Source of the DNA: Cyclobacteriaceae bacterium
Lineage (GTDB): Bacteria > Bacteroidota > Bacteroidia > Cytophagales > Cyclobacteriaceae
Reading direction: 5' to 3'
Assembly: GCA_022841475.1 (NCBI GenBank)
Contig: JALHRJ010000001.1
Coordinates: forward strand, 27,430-91,429
DNA: 64,000 nucleotides
Shown: in pieces, positions 34,763 through 43,143 of the stretch
Layout of the letters: every line of letters starts with the position of its first letter
Numbering within the stretch: position 1 is the stretch's first letter
Position numbers and translations under genes: made by a program
The notes under the pieces: generated by a model
Seen by the model: only the letters and a program-made list of their open reading frames with translations
Told to the model about the DNA's origin: nothing
The model's database searches: none

Positions 34763-37105
34763 TCATCCATACACATAGTTATATCCGTTAGCCGACACTT
34801 TGTAGTCATTAAGAAGTATGATCACATTTCGGATTTTGGCTTCGTTGTATAGTCTATTTATTTTATCAAGATGAAATTTCTTGGTATAGTTGGATCGAAC
34901 AACATAAATGTTAGCATTTGTGTATTTCATCAGAATGATATACTCCGAAACAAAACCCATTGGTGGCGAATCAAGAATTATCGTGTTATAAGATTGTTTA
35001 AGTGTAGTGATAAGCTGATCCATTCGGGGAAGTCCAATCAGGTCAAGGGGATTGGGAGGAATGGGGCCCGAGGTGATTACATCCAAACCTTTTATATGGG
35101 TCACATTGATACTCTCCTTTAATGAACATGCACCAATTAAATAACTGGAAAGTCCCACATCATTTTTTAGTTGAAATAATGTAGCGACTTTAGGTCTGCG
35201 CATATCGCAGTCAATCACAATCGTTCTTTTACCGGAATGCGCCATGGCCACAGCCAGATTAACAGAGCAAAATGTTTTACCTTCACTCTCAACAGATGAC
35301 GTGATACCGATCACATTATTTTCATTTCCCAAGGTGAGGTATTGCAAATTGACCCGCAAGGATCGAAACGACTCACCAATGGCCGATTTCGCCTGCGCAA
35401 CAATCACAGATGCCAACTCATTTTTGTTGCCATGCGAAATACTACCGATGTAGGGAATGCTGGTATTTTGCTCAATGTCTTTTGGAATAATGATGTTGTC
35501 ATTAATTACATCCTTAAAAACGATCAACCCTAAGGAAAAAGCGAATCCAAAAAGTACCGTCAGTAAATAGATTAATTTTTTATTGGGTGTAATAGGTCCG
35601 GCACCGACTTGCTGAGCCCGATCTACAATTGTTTTTTCAACCGTATTTGAGGCGATCGCTATTCCGGCTTCTGCCTTTTTTTCAAGTAAGTAGTTATATA
35701 CGTTATCGTTAAAGTCAAACTGTCGTTTAATACTTACCAGCTCACGCTCGCTTTGCGGAAGCCCCTGCACATTTCTCTTTACTTCATAAATCTGTGCATT
35801 GATATCGGCCAATGCCTGGCTGGAAGCACCTATAAAATTGCGAACATTATCAAGCAAGGCCCTTTTTACACTTGTTATTTTAAGTTCCAGAATTTCCACT
35901 ACGGGGTTTCCTTCTTTGGTACTATAATTTAAACCAATACGCTCTTGATTTAGTCTCGCTAATTCCATCAAGAGGTTATTCAACAACGGATCTTCAATAC
36001 CGAAGGTAGAGGGTGCACTAATATTTTTTGGATCGCTCTCTTTCTCCATGGAATTGGCTATGTATTGATAATACTTAAGTTTTTGTGATAGTAATGATCT
36101 ATCCGATTCTAGTTTATCAAGATTCCGGGTAAGATTTTCTGCGGTAGTATTAATATCCAGAATATTATTTCGAGACCGGAATGATTGAAGTGAACTTTCT
36201 ACCTGACGCAACTCATCCGAAACCCCACCCAGTTGGTTATCAATAAACCGAATGGTTTTAAGTCCTAATTCATTTTTTTTGTATAGCTCATTGGTGCGAT
36301 AGACCTCTAATAAGGTGTTTAATAGTACTATTCCTTTCTCCGGATTAGTTACTTTAAGTTTCAATTCAACAAGATTCGACTCGCGCGAGATGGGTTTTAT
36401 TTCCAATCGTTCCAGATAGGAGCTGGCCAGGGAATTAAGATTATGAATTACAAAATAATATTCAATACTACTCTCAGTAGTAAAGGGCTGCTTATACTGA
36501 ATTTTGAATCCCAAATTCAACTCACTTATCATGTTCCCTACTAATCCGGCAGTTTGAATATCTACCTGGGTAACAGTTTCCTGGGGTAGGTTACTATAGA
36601 AATTATAGGTTCCGGCCTTTTTTGAGGTGGCACGAATGGAATACGTGCTATCGGAAGTGCGTTTGATAAAAATAGGAACGCCTACAAGTTGATTAACTGT
36701 AGAGTCGAGGACTACGGTGAACGGATAAGCCCTTGCAGACGGTTCGTAGGAACGAAACGCTGACTTGGCATAATACGTAATCCCAAAATTTAATTTCCTG
36801 ATTGTACTTTCAGAAAGGTTACTGGACTTTAAGATACCTACTTCATCTTCCAACTCAGTGTTGGAACTCAACAGCTCCATTCCTTTAAGGAAACTGTCCG
36901 GGTTGAGTCCATTCCTTACGCCTCCATTTAATAGTATCGAAGCGCGAATCAAATATACATTGCTGGAAAAGTAGATATAGGCAAATGCAAGAGGTAGTAG
37001 AATGGCAAGTGTTATCAGAAAGTAATACCATTTGGCAGTGATCTTTTGAATCAATTCTTTGATGTTAATCTTCTCCTTGATCAAATCCTCATCATTATTT
37101 TTCAT
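34763..37105 (-). CDS. wzc: Wzc-like polysaccharide co-polymerase/tyrosine autokinase
   Basis: Seen: N-terminal Wzz domain with helix YFLITLAILLPLAFAYIYF, a long coiled periplasmic region (about 270-500; LRQVESSLQSFRSRNNIL), and a GNVR-like segment PQSERELVSIKRQFDFNDNVYNYLLEKKAEAGIA. A second helix (LIYLLTVLFGFAFSLGLIVF) precedes the cytoplasmic BY-kinase domain: Walker A ITSSVESEGKTFCSVNLAVAMAH, Walker A' TIVIDCDMRRP, Walker B YNTIILDSPPMG. The C-terminal tail has a few Tyr (DYKVSANGYNYVYG), fewer than E. coli Wzc. Function: controls chain length and export by cycles of Tyr phosphorylation. Starts 3 bp after the Wza gene. Confidence 0.95.
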   Translation of the reverse strand: MKNNDEDLIKEKINIKELIQKITAKWYYFLITLAILLPLAFAYIYFSSNVYLIRASILLNGGVRNGLNPDSFLKGMELLSSNTELEDEVGILKSSNLSESTIRKLNFGITYYAKSAFRSYEPSARAYPFTVVLDSTVNQLVGVPIFIKRTSDSTYSIRATSKKAGTYNFYSNLPQETVTQVDIQTAGLVGNMISELNLGFKIQYKQPFTTESSIEYYFVIHNLNSLASSYLERLEIKPISRESNLVELKLKVTNPEKGIVLLNTLLEVYRTNELYKKNELGLKTIRFIDNQLGGVSDELRQVESSLQSFRSRNNILDINTTAENLTRNLDKLESDRSLLSQKLKYYQYIANSMEKESDPKNISAPSTFGIEDPLLNNLLMELARLNQERIGLNYSTKEGNPVVEILELKITSVKRALLDNVRNFIGASSQALADINAQIYEVKRNVQGLPQSERELVSIKRQFDFNDNVYNYLLEKKAEAGIAIASNTVEKTIVDRAQQVGAGPITPNKKLIYLLTVLFGFAFSLGLIVFKDVINDNIIIPKDIEQNTSIPYIGSISHGNKNELASVIVAQAKSAIGESFRSLRVNLQYLTLGNENNVIGITSSVESEGKTFCSVNLAVAMAHSGKRTIVIDCDMRRPKVATLFQLKNDVGLSSYLIGACSLKESINVTHIKGLDVITSGPIPPNPLDLIGLPRMDQLITTLKQSYNTIILDSPPMGFVSEYIILMKYTNANIYVVRSNYTKKFHLDKINRLYNEAKIRNVIILLNDYKVSANGYNYVYG

Positions 37106-37108
37106 CGT

Positions 37109-37888
37109 TCAATTATTATTAACATAATTTAAGATGAGGACGGTGGTCGTAATACCCGCAAAAACCAAGCTCAATAGTTCAAGGTTTGTCTTTTTTGCGC
37201 GCGCTTTAAAAGGCTCAACATAAACAACATCATTAGGCATTAGGAAAAAAAACTCAGAACTCAAGAGCTTAGGATCTGTAATATCCAATAAGATAACTTG
37301 CGACCCTGAAGATACCTGCCTAATTAGTTTAATATTTTTTCGATTGGCTACGGGGGTAAGATCACCCGCTAATCCCAATACTTCTAAAATCGTTACCTGG
37401 TTATTAAATACATATAGATAGCCTGGGTTTTTAACTTCGCCCAGTACAGTAACTTTAAAGCTTGTAAGCTTTACAATTACGGTGGACTTATTAAGATATT
37501 TATTTGCACTTGCCTGAATGAGTTGCTGAGCTTCTTCAATGGTCAGGTCTTTTAATTGTACCGACCCTATAATGGGTAGTTGAATTCCTCCTTTGCTATC
37601 AATCGTATATCCTTCCAAGAATAGACTTCCTGGAGTTATATTCATACCATTTTGACGAGATGCAATATTAAAAAGTGTATTTGAAGTTTCTGTTTCTGTA
37701 GAACTCTTTACCTGTACTGACAAAACATCGGCAGGCTGCAAACGGTAAACCGACTTTTTGTTCTGTACCACTGTTGGTCGGTATTCCGAAAAGTCTTTAC
37801 CCTGTAAATAAACCATTCGCTTATTGTAATAGCAGGATGAAAGAAGTATTGGAATAGAGAGAAAAGAAATCAATCTGAAGATTTTCAT
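37109..37888 (-). CDS. wza: Wza-like outer-membrane polysaccharide export lipoprotein
   Basis: Seen: MKIFRLISFLSIPILLSSC, a lipoprotein signal with Cys19. A Poly_export segment follows (YRLQPADVLSVQVKSSTETETSNTLF) with an SLBB domain (FKVTVLGEVKNPGYLYVFNNQVTILEVLGLAGDLTPVANRKNIKLIRQ) and a C-terminal helix (LLSLVFAGITTTVLILNYV) that suits the outer-membrane alpha-barrel. The track start at 37999 adds 37 residues before the signal peptide. The ATG at 37888 gives the expected lipoprotein, so I use it; this also frees the upstream DNA as a promoter region. First gene of the long wza-wzc-wzx-GT operon. Confidence 0.92.
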   Translation of the reverse strand: MKIFRLISFLSIPILLSSCYYNKRMVYLQGKDFSEYRPTVVQNKKSVYRLQPADVLSVQVKSSTETETSNTLFNIASRQNGMNITPGSLFLEGYTIDSKGGIQLPIIGSVQLKDLTIEEAQQLIQASANKYLNKSTVIVKLTSFKVTVLGEVKNPGYLYVFNNQVTILEVLGLAGDLTPVANRKNIKLIRQVSSGSQVILLDITDPKLLSSEFFFLMPNDVVYVEPFKARAKKTNLELLSLVFAGITTTVLILNYVNNN

Positions 37889-37940
37889 AATGTTTATCGA
37901 AACGAGGATACAAAGTACCTGATCTGGTCGGTTACGTTCA

Positions 37941-37954
37941 ATGATTTCCATCAC
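37941..37954. promoter_or_regulatory. Crp/Fnr-like palindrome, site 6
   Basis: ATGATTTCCATCAC: TGA-N6-TCA with one asymmetric outer base, 53 bp upstream of the wza start chosen here. Confidence 0.45.
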
Positions 37955-38021
37955 TGCGTAATGATGACGTAGCGGACAATCAGCAAAAAAAAGGGTCATT
38001 TGACGTCCTTATAATTTTTTG

Positions 38022-38035
38022 ATGATCTCCATCAT
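38022..38035. promoter_or_regulatory. Crp/Fnr-like palindrome, site 7
   Basis: ATGATCTCCATCAT: perfect ATGA-N6-TCAT, 134 bp upstream of wza. A further palindrome, TGATGTCAATTGTCATCA, starts 8 bp away at 38043. It has the same outer elements but different spacing. Confidence 0.5.
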
Positions 38036-38224
38036 GACTTTGTGATGTCAATTGTCATCAACACCACTTAAATAATCGGTATATTTGTGTGTAATCTCTA
38101 ATGCTAAAACGCATTCCATGATCTCGGGAGGATATTCTGAATAAGCGACCTTGATAGTCAGCCTCCCACCTTGGCATTTCTGATTTAATTTTAACTGAGT
38201 ATTCTATTCGGGTAGTTCTGATTT

Positions 38225-40162
38225 ATGAAACAACATTCATATAGAAGCCCTGAGGGCGTTTTGATCATCAATGATAAAGGAACTATTGTTCTTATTAATC
38301 CTACCATTAACCACCTATTTAACTATACTGAAAAAGAGCTAATCGGTGTACAAGTAAAAGAGCTCATCCCCGATGGAATCTTTGATCAAACTCAAGATTC
38401 AGCAAGTTCTGGAAAGAAGTATTTGGGAATTAAAAAGGACGGTTCTGAACTTCAAATTCAGATAAACACTAACCATTTTCAAGGCGGCAAAGAGCAGTTC
38501 ACAGTTGTATTTATCTTAGAAGCGGTTGAAACAAAACCCGCAACGGACTCCACCATTCAAAATTCACCTGCGGTGATTTTTCTTATTCTCGACAAAAAGA
38601 TTAACATCTCCTTCATTAATAAGTATGGTTGCACCCTTTTAGGCTTCCCGCAGGAAAGTCTCTTTGGGCTTAGTTGGCATGAAAATTTCCTCCCTTCCGA
38701 AACCGCGCTTAAATGGCGTACTGGTTTCGATCAAGCCTGTCTGTCCGGATCAATGGAAGACTATGAAAGCGTTGTGATCAATACGAAAGGCGAATATTAT
38801 CCAATTTTTTGGACTACCTATGTTATCCATGACTCATCTGGGGAACCGGTGGGTACCTTCAACACAGGCTTTGACTTTGGCAAAAAGCTAGACCATGAAG
38901 TTGATCAAAATCATATCGATAGGATCAACAGACTCAATACTCAACTAGAACAAAGTGTTAAACAGCAGACTGAAAAATTGATCACCTCACTTGCCAATGC
39001 AGAAAGGATCAATCGTGATTTGCAAATACAAATTCAAAAGCGTAAAGAAATAGAGCAGAAGCTGATTAAAATTCAGCGACTCTATGACACGGTAGTGCAT
39101 AATTTTCCAGATGGCGTAATTGGCGTTCTTAATCGGGACATGAAATATGTACTGATTGACGGTAAAGAACTTAATACTATTGATTTACATGCCTTAGGTT
39201 TAATTGGCCAACGTGTATCAGAAAGTCAAACGTCTGATGAAGGAACCTTATCAAAAGTTCGGAAAGCATTTACCGGGGAACATGTTTCTTTTGAGACAGA
39301 AGCAAACGAACAGTTTTATCATATTTCTGCAGTACCCCTTCATGACGCAGACAATCAAATTAGTGAGATTTTATGCGTACTAAAAAACGTGACTGAAAAA
39401 AATAGGCTGGAAAGTGGCTTAATAAAAGCACTGGAAAAGGAAAAAGAACTTGGCGAGCTTAAATCACGGTTTGTGACTATGGCTTGTCATGAATTTAAAA
39501 CACCCCTCGCAACTATTCTTTCTTCATCCTTTCTTCTGGAGAACTATTCCGGTGAAGACTTTGAAAAAGAAAAAATAATACATACAACCCGAATCAAACG
39601 TTCGGTTAATAATCTAACCATGATATTGAACGAATTCCTCTTGCTGGAGGAGAGTAGGATAAATGTGAGCAACAGCACTATTAATATTCCAAATTTTATT
39701 CGTGATCTGATCAACGAAATGGAGCCGTTAAAACAAGCGGGGCAATCCATTTTATATCAACATGAAGGCGATGCAAAAATATTTTTAGACCCACATTTGC
39801 TGTGGAGCATTATCACAAACCTACTTTCCAATGCACTCAAATACTCTAAGCAAAACGACACCATTACGTTGAAGTCAGAAATAAGCGACCATATCCTGAC
39901 AATCACTGGCAAGGATGTCGGCATGGGAATTCCTGCCAATGAACTTAGCAATATTTTGGATCGGTTTTACAGAGCTAAAAACGCAGTGAATTTTGACGGT
40001 ACTGGCCTTGGTTTACATATTGTAGATAAAAATATAAAACTACTTCAAGGAAGTATCTCGTTTAAAAGTGTGCTACATTCTGGCACAGAATTTATCGTAA
40101 CCTTACCAAGCGGAGAGACTAGCAGTAAAGTGACTAGTGTTGCCCTTGACCAAAAAATATGA
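38225..40162 (+). CDS. Soluble multi-PAS sensor histidine kinase
   Basis: Seen: no membrane helix. PAS 1 is at 1-105 (GVLIINDKGTIVLINPTINHLFNYTEKELIG), PAS 2 at about 115-225 (FINKYGCTLLGFPQESLFGLSWHE), a coiled coil at about 235-285, and PAS 3 at about 285-395 (VIGVLNRDMKYVLIDG). HisKA has His422 in MACHEFKTPL. The HATPase has N-box LLSNALKYSKQND, a G1 box DVGMGIP (usually DNGxGIP) and G2 GTGLGLHIV. Function: cytoplasmic sensing and phosphotransfer. It overlaps the regulator gene by 4 bp (ATGA), so the pair is translationally coupled. It faces away from wza across the site-rich gap. Confidence 0.93.
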   Translation: MKQHSYRSPEGVLIINDKGTIVLINPTINHLFNYTEKELIGVQVKELIPDGIFDQTQDSASSGKKYLGIKKDGSELQIQINTNHFQGGKEQFTVVFILEAVETKPATDSTIQNSPAVIFLILDKKINISFINKYGCTLLGFPQESLFGLSWHENFLPSETALKWRTGFDQACLSGSMEDYESVVINTKGEYYPIFWTTYVIHDSSGEPVGTFNTGFDFGKKLDHEVDQNHIDRINRLNTQLEQSVKQQTEKLITSLANAERINRDLQIQIQKRKEIEQKLIKIQRLYDTVVHNFPDGVIGVLNRDMKYVLIDGKELNTIDLHALGLIGQRVSESQTSDEGTLSKVRKAFTGEHVSFETEANEQFYHISAVPLHDADNQISEILCVLKNVTEKNRLESGLIKALEKEKELGELKSRFVTMACHEFKTPLATILSSSFLLENYSGEDFEKEKIIHTTRIKRSVNNLTMILNEFLLLEESRINVSNSTINIPNFIRDLINEMEPLKQAGQSILYQHEGDAKIFLDPHLLWSIITNLLSNALKYSKQNDTITLKSEISDHILTITGKDVGMGIPANELSNILDRFYRAKNAVNFDGTGLGLHIVDKNIKLLQGSISFKSVLHSGTEFIVTLPSGETSSKVTSVALDQKI

Positions 40163-41223
40163 ACAGAAGCATTTTAGTAATTGAAGATAACCTGGAGATG
40201 TGCGAAAATATCGCCTCCATTCTAAAACTTGCGAACTATCAGGTGTACACTGCCAATAATGGTAGGTTAGGGATTGAATTAGTACAAAAATATCAACCCG
40301 ATTTAATTTTATGCGACATCATGATGCCTGATCTGGATGGATATGGCGTTTTGCATATCCTCAACAAGAATCCTTCTACGGCTAATATTCCTTTCATTTT
40401 CCTAACCGCAAAAAGCGAACACAAAGATTTTAGAATGGGCATGAATCTGGGAGCAGATGATTATATCACCAAACCCTTTGATGGACTTGAATTATTCAAT
40501 GCTATTGAACTGCGACTGAAAAAATATGACTTAATCAAAACTACGTTTCGTAATAATGTAACTGACATTAACGATTTTTTCGACAAAACAAGGCAACTTC
40601 CAGGATTTCAAAAAATCTCACCAGGCCGGCTGAGCCGTATTTACAAGAAAAAAGATTTCGTATTTATGGAAGGGGCTCAGCCGCTTCATCTATACTTTAT
40701 TTCAAAAGGCCAGGTAAAAACCTACAAATCAACCAACGATGGAAAAGAATTAATCACCGGCATTCATCATGAAGGTGAGTTCATAGGATTTCTTCCACTA
40801 TTGGAGAATAAGCCTAATAATGAAACTGCGGTGGTTTTAAAGGAAGCAGAAATCTACCTGATACCACAGCAGGATTTTCTTACTATGATCTACACGAACA
40901 AAGAAATAGCCAGAAAATTCATATCCATGTTATCAAGCAACTTATATAATGCCGAAAATTTATTACTTGAACTTGCCTATCAGTCAGTAAGGCAACGAGT
41001 ATCCACTGCTTTGATTAAACTTAATAACAATCATCGGCCGCAAGAAAATGGTGATTCTTATATTATTACCGTTACGAGAAAAGATATTGCAGGAATGGTA
41101 GGTACATCCACAGAGTCGTTAAACCGAACTCTTGCCGACTTTAAAGAAGAAGGTATTATCGAAATATTAGATAAGGGACTTCGGATTTTAGATTTGAAAG
41201 ATCTGGAATTAGTGAAAAATTGA
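40159..41223 (+). CDS. Response regulator with Crp/Fnr-type DNA-binding module
   Basis: Seen: receiver at 1-120 with acidic pair ED (9-10), phosphoacceptor Asp53 (LILCDIMMPDLDG) and Lys in YITKPFDG. A cNMP-binding-type beta-barrel is at about 150-265 (KDFVFMEGAQPLHLYFISKGQVKTYKSTNDGKELITGIHHEGEFIGFLPLLENKPNNETAVVLKEAEIYLIP), followed by a winged helix at about 295-350. Its recognition helix TSTESLNRTL places Glu319 and Arg323 where Crp has Glu181 and Arg185 (and Fnr Glu209/Arg213), the pair that reads TGA/TCA half-sites. The receiver-Crp fusion is known in Bacteroidota but little studied. Inference: it binds the TGA-N6-TCA palindromes of the exopolysaccharide locus in response to the kinase. 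Confidence 0.92.
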   Translation: MNRSILVIEDNLEMCENIASILKLANYQVYTANNGRLGIELVQKYQPDLILCDIMMPDLDGYGVLHILNKNPSTANIPFIFLTAKSEHKDFRMGMNLGADDYITKPFDGLELFNAIELRLKKYDLIKTTFRNNVTDINDFFDKTRQLPGFQKISPGRLSRIYKKKDFVFMEGAQPLHLYFISKGQVKTYKSTNDGKELITGIHHEGEFIGFLPLLENKPNNETAVVLKEAEIYLIPQQDFLTMIYTNKEIARKFISMLSSNLYNAENLLLELAYQSVRQRVSTALIKLNNNHRPQENGDSYIITVTRKDIAGMVGTSTESLNRTLADFKEEGIIEILDKGLRILDLKDLELVKN

Positions 41224-41229
41224 GAGACT

Positions 41230-41700
41230 TTAGATACGTAGCATTCCCTGTTGCGCACTGTGCTTCTTGACAGTAGAATTTGGCCGCTCAATCAAATATT
41301 CCCATCCTGGCGAATCAACCAATTCATCACGTATTTCTTTAAAGATCCAAACTAACTCGTCATCCTTGGATGATCGCACCAATTCACCATTTTCATTCAC
41401 ATTCAATGAGGACTGCCTGTTTGCCGTTGATATTGAAAATGCAATAGTCTTTAAATGTCTTAATTTTGGGTTTGACCGAATTTCTATCAAAGAATCTATT
41501 TTATCGTTCTCATTCAAGTTTGAATCAATCAAAACCAGATCAGGAAGTTCACTGTTAGACCTCAGCCTGGTTGTGAAGTAGTCCGTTAGTTCTGCGCTAT
41601 TATTCACAAAATCCATAGAATGTGCAACATTTAAATCTTTAAACGCAAACATTGCAAAGAGTCTGTTATCCGAATCCGCATCAACCATCAATATTTTCAT
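41230..41700 (-). CDS. Atypical single-domain response regulator
   Basis: Seen: MKILMVDADSDNRLFAMFAFKDLNVAHSMDF, LPDLVLIDSNLNENDKIDSLIEIRSNPKLRHLKTIAFSIS, a receiver fold with likely phosphoacceptor Asp in VLIDSN. The acidic pocket is VDADSD rather than the usual adjacent DD/ED, and the conserved Lys after the fifth strand is not in its normal KP context. A 40-residue tail (ELVDSPGWEYLIERPN...) follows, without a recognised output domain. It is convergent with the Crp-fused regulator (6-bp gap). It might act as a phosphate sink or adaptor for the neighbouring kinase. Phosphorylation competence is uncertain. Confidence 0.65.
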   Translation of the reverse strand: MKILMVDADSDNRLFAMFAFKDLNVAHSMDFVNNSAELTDYFTTRLRSNSELPDLVLIDSNLNENDKIDSLIEIRSNPKLRHLKTIAFSISTANRQSSLNVNENGELVRSSKDDELVWIFKEIRDELVDSPGWEYLIERPNSTVKKHSAQQGMLRI

Positions 41701-42044
41701 ATTCTTACCCTATTATCTCCTGAGATATACCCAATATCATGACGCAAGTTGGGAGGTTTGAAAAGATTAGTCATTACAAGTAATACCCGGATTATTATAT
41801 AAACCACAGATTTATCTGGTATTATTTATACCGGATTGTGGCGAAGACAGAAAGAATTCTGCCACACGGATGAGTTATTGAGCGATTATTTCCTCAACAA
41901 GAAAATAAATCCACATAGGAGTAAAGAAATGAGTTTAAACACTTTGAATGATGGCAAATCATTGTGGTATGGTTATCTCTATAAGAATAATAGGAGTGAT
42001 CTGTCGAATCTATCCTTTCGAACAATATAAAAATAAATACAATT
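41701..42044. other. 344-bp divergent intergenic region
   Basis: Lies between the atypical receiver gene (minus) and the DUF2541-like gene (plus). It is A/T-rich, with a loose repeat ATACCCGGATTATTATATAAACC / TTTATACCGGATTGTGG around 41790-41840. Track ORFs at 41836 and 41948 overlap it in unrelated frames and do not look coding. No Crp-like site seen. Confidence 0.4.
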
Positions 42045-42458
42045 ATGAAAGCAAGAACTATTCTAACATTCATGGCGATCGTTCTGATTATGTTACAAGC
42101 GCCAATGACTTTCGCTCAAACTGCCAACAAATCTCTTGATGGTTGGACTCTGTTGGGAACTCGCACAGTGGATTATACCCTGGACCGTGATGTGGTATCA
42201 ATATCCAACAATCAACATTTCTCCGAACTGAAGTTTATGGTGAAAAACGGAACGCTTAAAATGCACAAGTGCACAGTTCATTTTGCAGATGGTGACACCA
42301 AAGATATTTCATTTCCTGATGAAGTGAATAAAACAAATGATGGTCGTATCCTTGATTTAAAAGGAAGTAATAAAACGATTGAAAAGGTTATCTTTTGGTA
42401 TGATACCAAAAACGAATCTAATAACAAATCCATTGTGGAACTTTGGGGTAGAAAGTAA
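42045..42458 (+). CDS. Secreted DUF2541-like protein
   Basis: Seen: signal peptide MKARTILTFMAIVLIMLQAPMTFAQ. A ~110-aa all-beta mature domain follows: GWTLLGTRTVDYTLDRDVVSIS, FSELKFMVKNGTLKMHKCTVHFADGDTKDISFPDEV and IEKVIFWYDTKNESNNKSIVELWGRK. The order (LLG-start, xLKxxVxNGxxxhxxxxVxFxDG, ILDLKGxxRxIxKVxFxY) is like DUF2541/YaaI-type periplasmic proteins. Function unknown. Monocistronic, with a clear terminator 20 bp downstream. Confidence 0.6.
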   Translation: MKARTILTFMAIVLIMLQAPMTFAQTANKSLDGWTLLGTRTVDYTLDRDVVSISNNQHFSELKFMVKNGTLKMHKCTVHFADGDTKDISFPDEVNKTNDGRILDLKGSNKTIEKVIFWYDTKNESNNKSIVELWGRK

Positions 42459-42478
42459 TGCCAATAAGCAGATCACTT

Positions 42479-42507
42479 AAAAGGATCCTCGCAATGGGAT
42501 CCTTTTT
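42479..42507 (+). terminator. Intrinsic terminator after the DUF2541-like gene
   Basis: AAAAGGATCC (42479-42488) pairs with GGATCCTTTT (42497-42506) around an 8-nt loop, followed by TTTAATTTAA. Confidence 0.85.
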
Positions 42508-42575
42508 AATTTAATGAAAACTGAAAGACAATTTAATAAAAAGTCCCTACACATTTTTATGCTTAACGTAAAACC

Positions 42576-43136
42576 ATGAAACTGTATGTAAGAAATATGG
42601 CCTGCCTCAGTTGCAAGGTTGTGATAAAAGACGCATTGCAAGAACTAAACATAACGCCTATCAAAATAGATCTGGGTGAAATAGAAACTAAAGAAGATGT
42701 AGACCCCGATGAAAGGAAAAAATTTAATACCATCATAAAAAAAGCTGGTCTTGAATTACTGGAAAATAAACAAGGCATTTTAATTGAGAAGATACGGGAA
42801 GTAATTATTGATTATGTATACCATACAGATGAAAAAATAATTACCAATTTCTCTGATGTATTAAGTAAAAAGCTTGACTACAATTATACTTATCTAGCCA
42901 ATTTTTTTTCTGAGATAGAAGCTACAACTATTGCACAATATGTGATTTCACTTAAAATTGAACGCATTAAGGAACTGATCATGTTCGAGGAATTAACTTT
43001 ATCCGAGATCGCACACAAATTACACTATAGTAGCGCTGCTCATTTATCAACTCAATTTAAGAAAATAACCGGGTTAACTCCTTCGCACTTCAAAGCATTG
43101 AAAGATAAAAGAAGAAAAGCTATTCAGGATATATAA
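42576..43136 (+). CDS. AraC-family regulator with N-terminal HMA-like domain
   Basis: Seen: residues 1-70 look like a heavy-metal-associated fold: MKLYVRNMACLSCKVVIKDALQELNI, with the MxCxxC metal-binding pattern and the VxxALxxL helix, then PIKIDLGEIE. Residues ~90-186 are the AraC DNA-binding domain: NYTYLANFFSEIEATTIAQYVISLKIERIKELIMFEELTLSEIAHKLHYSSAAHLSTQFKKITGLTPSHFKALKD. Family: compact HMA-AraC proteins are a Bacteroidota type, probably metal- or redox-responsive. No metal-handling gene is adjacent. It is convergent with the giant glucan-synthase gene. Confidence 0.85.
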   Translation: MKLYVRNMACLSCKVVIKDALQELNITPIKIDLGEIETKEDVDPDERKKFNTIIKKAGLELLENKQGILIEKIREVIIDYVYHTDEKIITNFSDVLSKKLDYNYTYLANFFSEIEATTIAQYVISLKIERIKELIMFEELTLSEIAHKLHYSSAAHLSTQFKKITGLTPSHFKALKDKRRKAIQDI

Positions 43137-43143
43137 ATTATAC

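Larger units (their letters stand above)
37889..38224. other. 336-bp divergent promoter region between wza and the kinase gene
   Basis: Holds two TGA-N6-TCA palindromes (37941-37954 and 38022-38035) and a related palindrome TGATGTCAATTGTCATCA (38043-38060). It is the densest cluster of such sites in the window and is placed to control both the exopolysaccharide operon and the kinase-regulator pair. No coding potential seen beyond the unlikely N-terminal extension of the wza ORF. Confidence 0.6.

Noticed and set aside
37889-37999. N-terminal extension of the wza ORF.
   Set aside because: It would bury the lipoprotein signal peptide 37 residues inside the protein and overlap the putative control sites. 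The ATG at 37888 gives a normal lipoprotein.
38043-38060. TGATGTCAATTGTCATCA as a ninth Crp-type site.
   Set aside because: It is palindromic but its TGA/TCA elements are 12 nt apart, not 6, so I do not count it with the others.
41836-42139. Track ORFs of 63-64 aa upstream of the DUF2541-like gene.
   Set aside because: They lack protein-like pattern, overlap each other in different frames, and the second runs into the signal-peptide gene in another frame.
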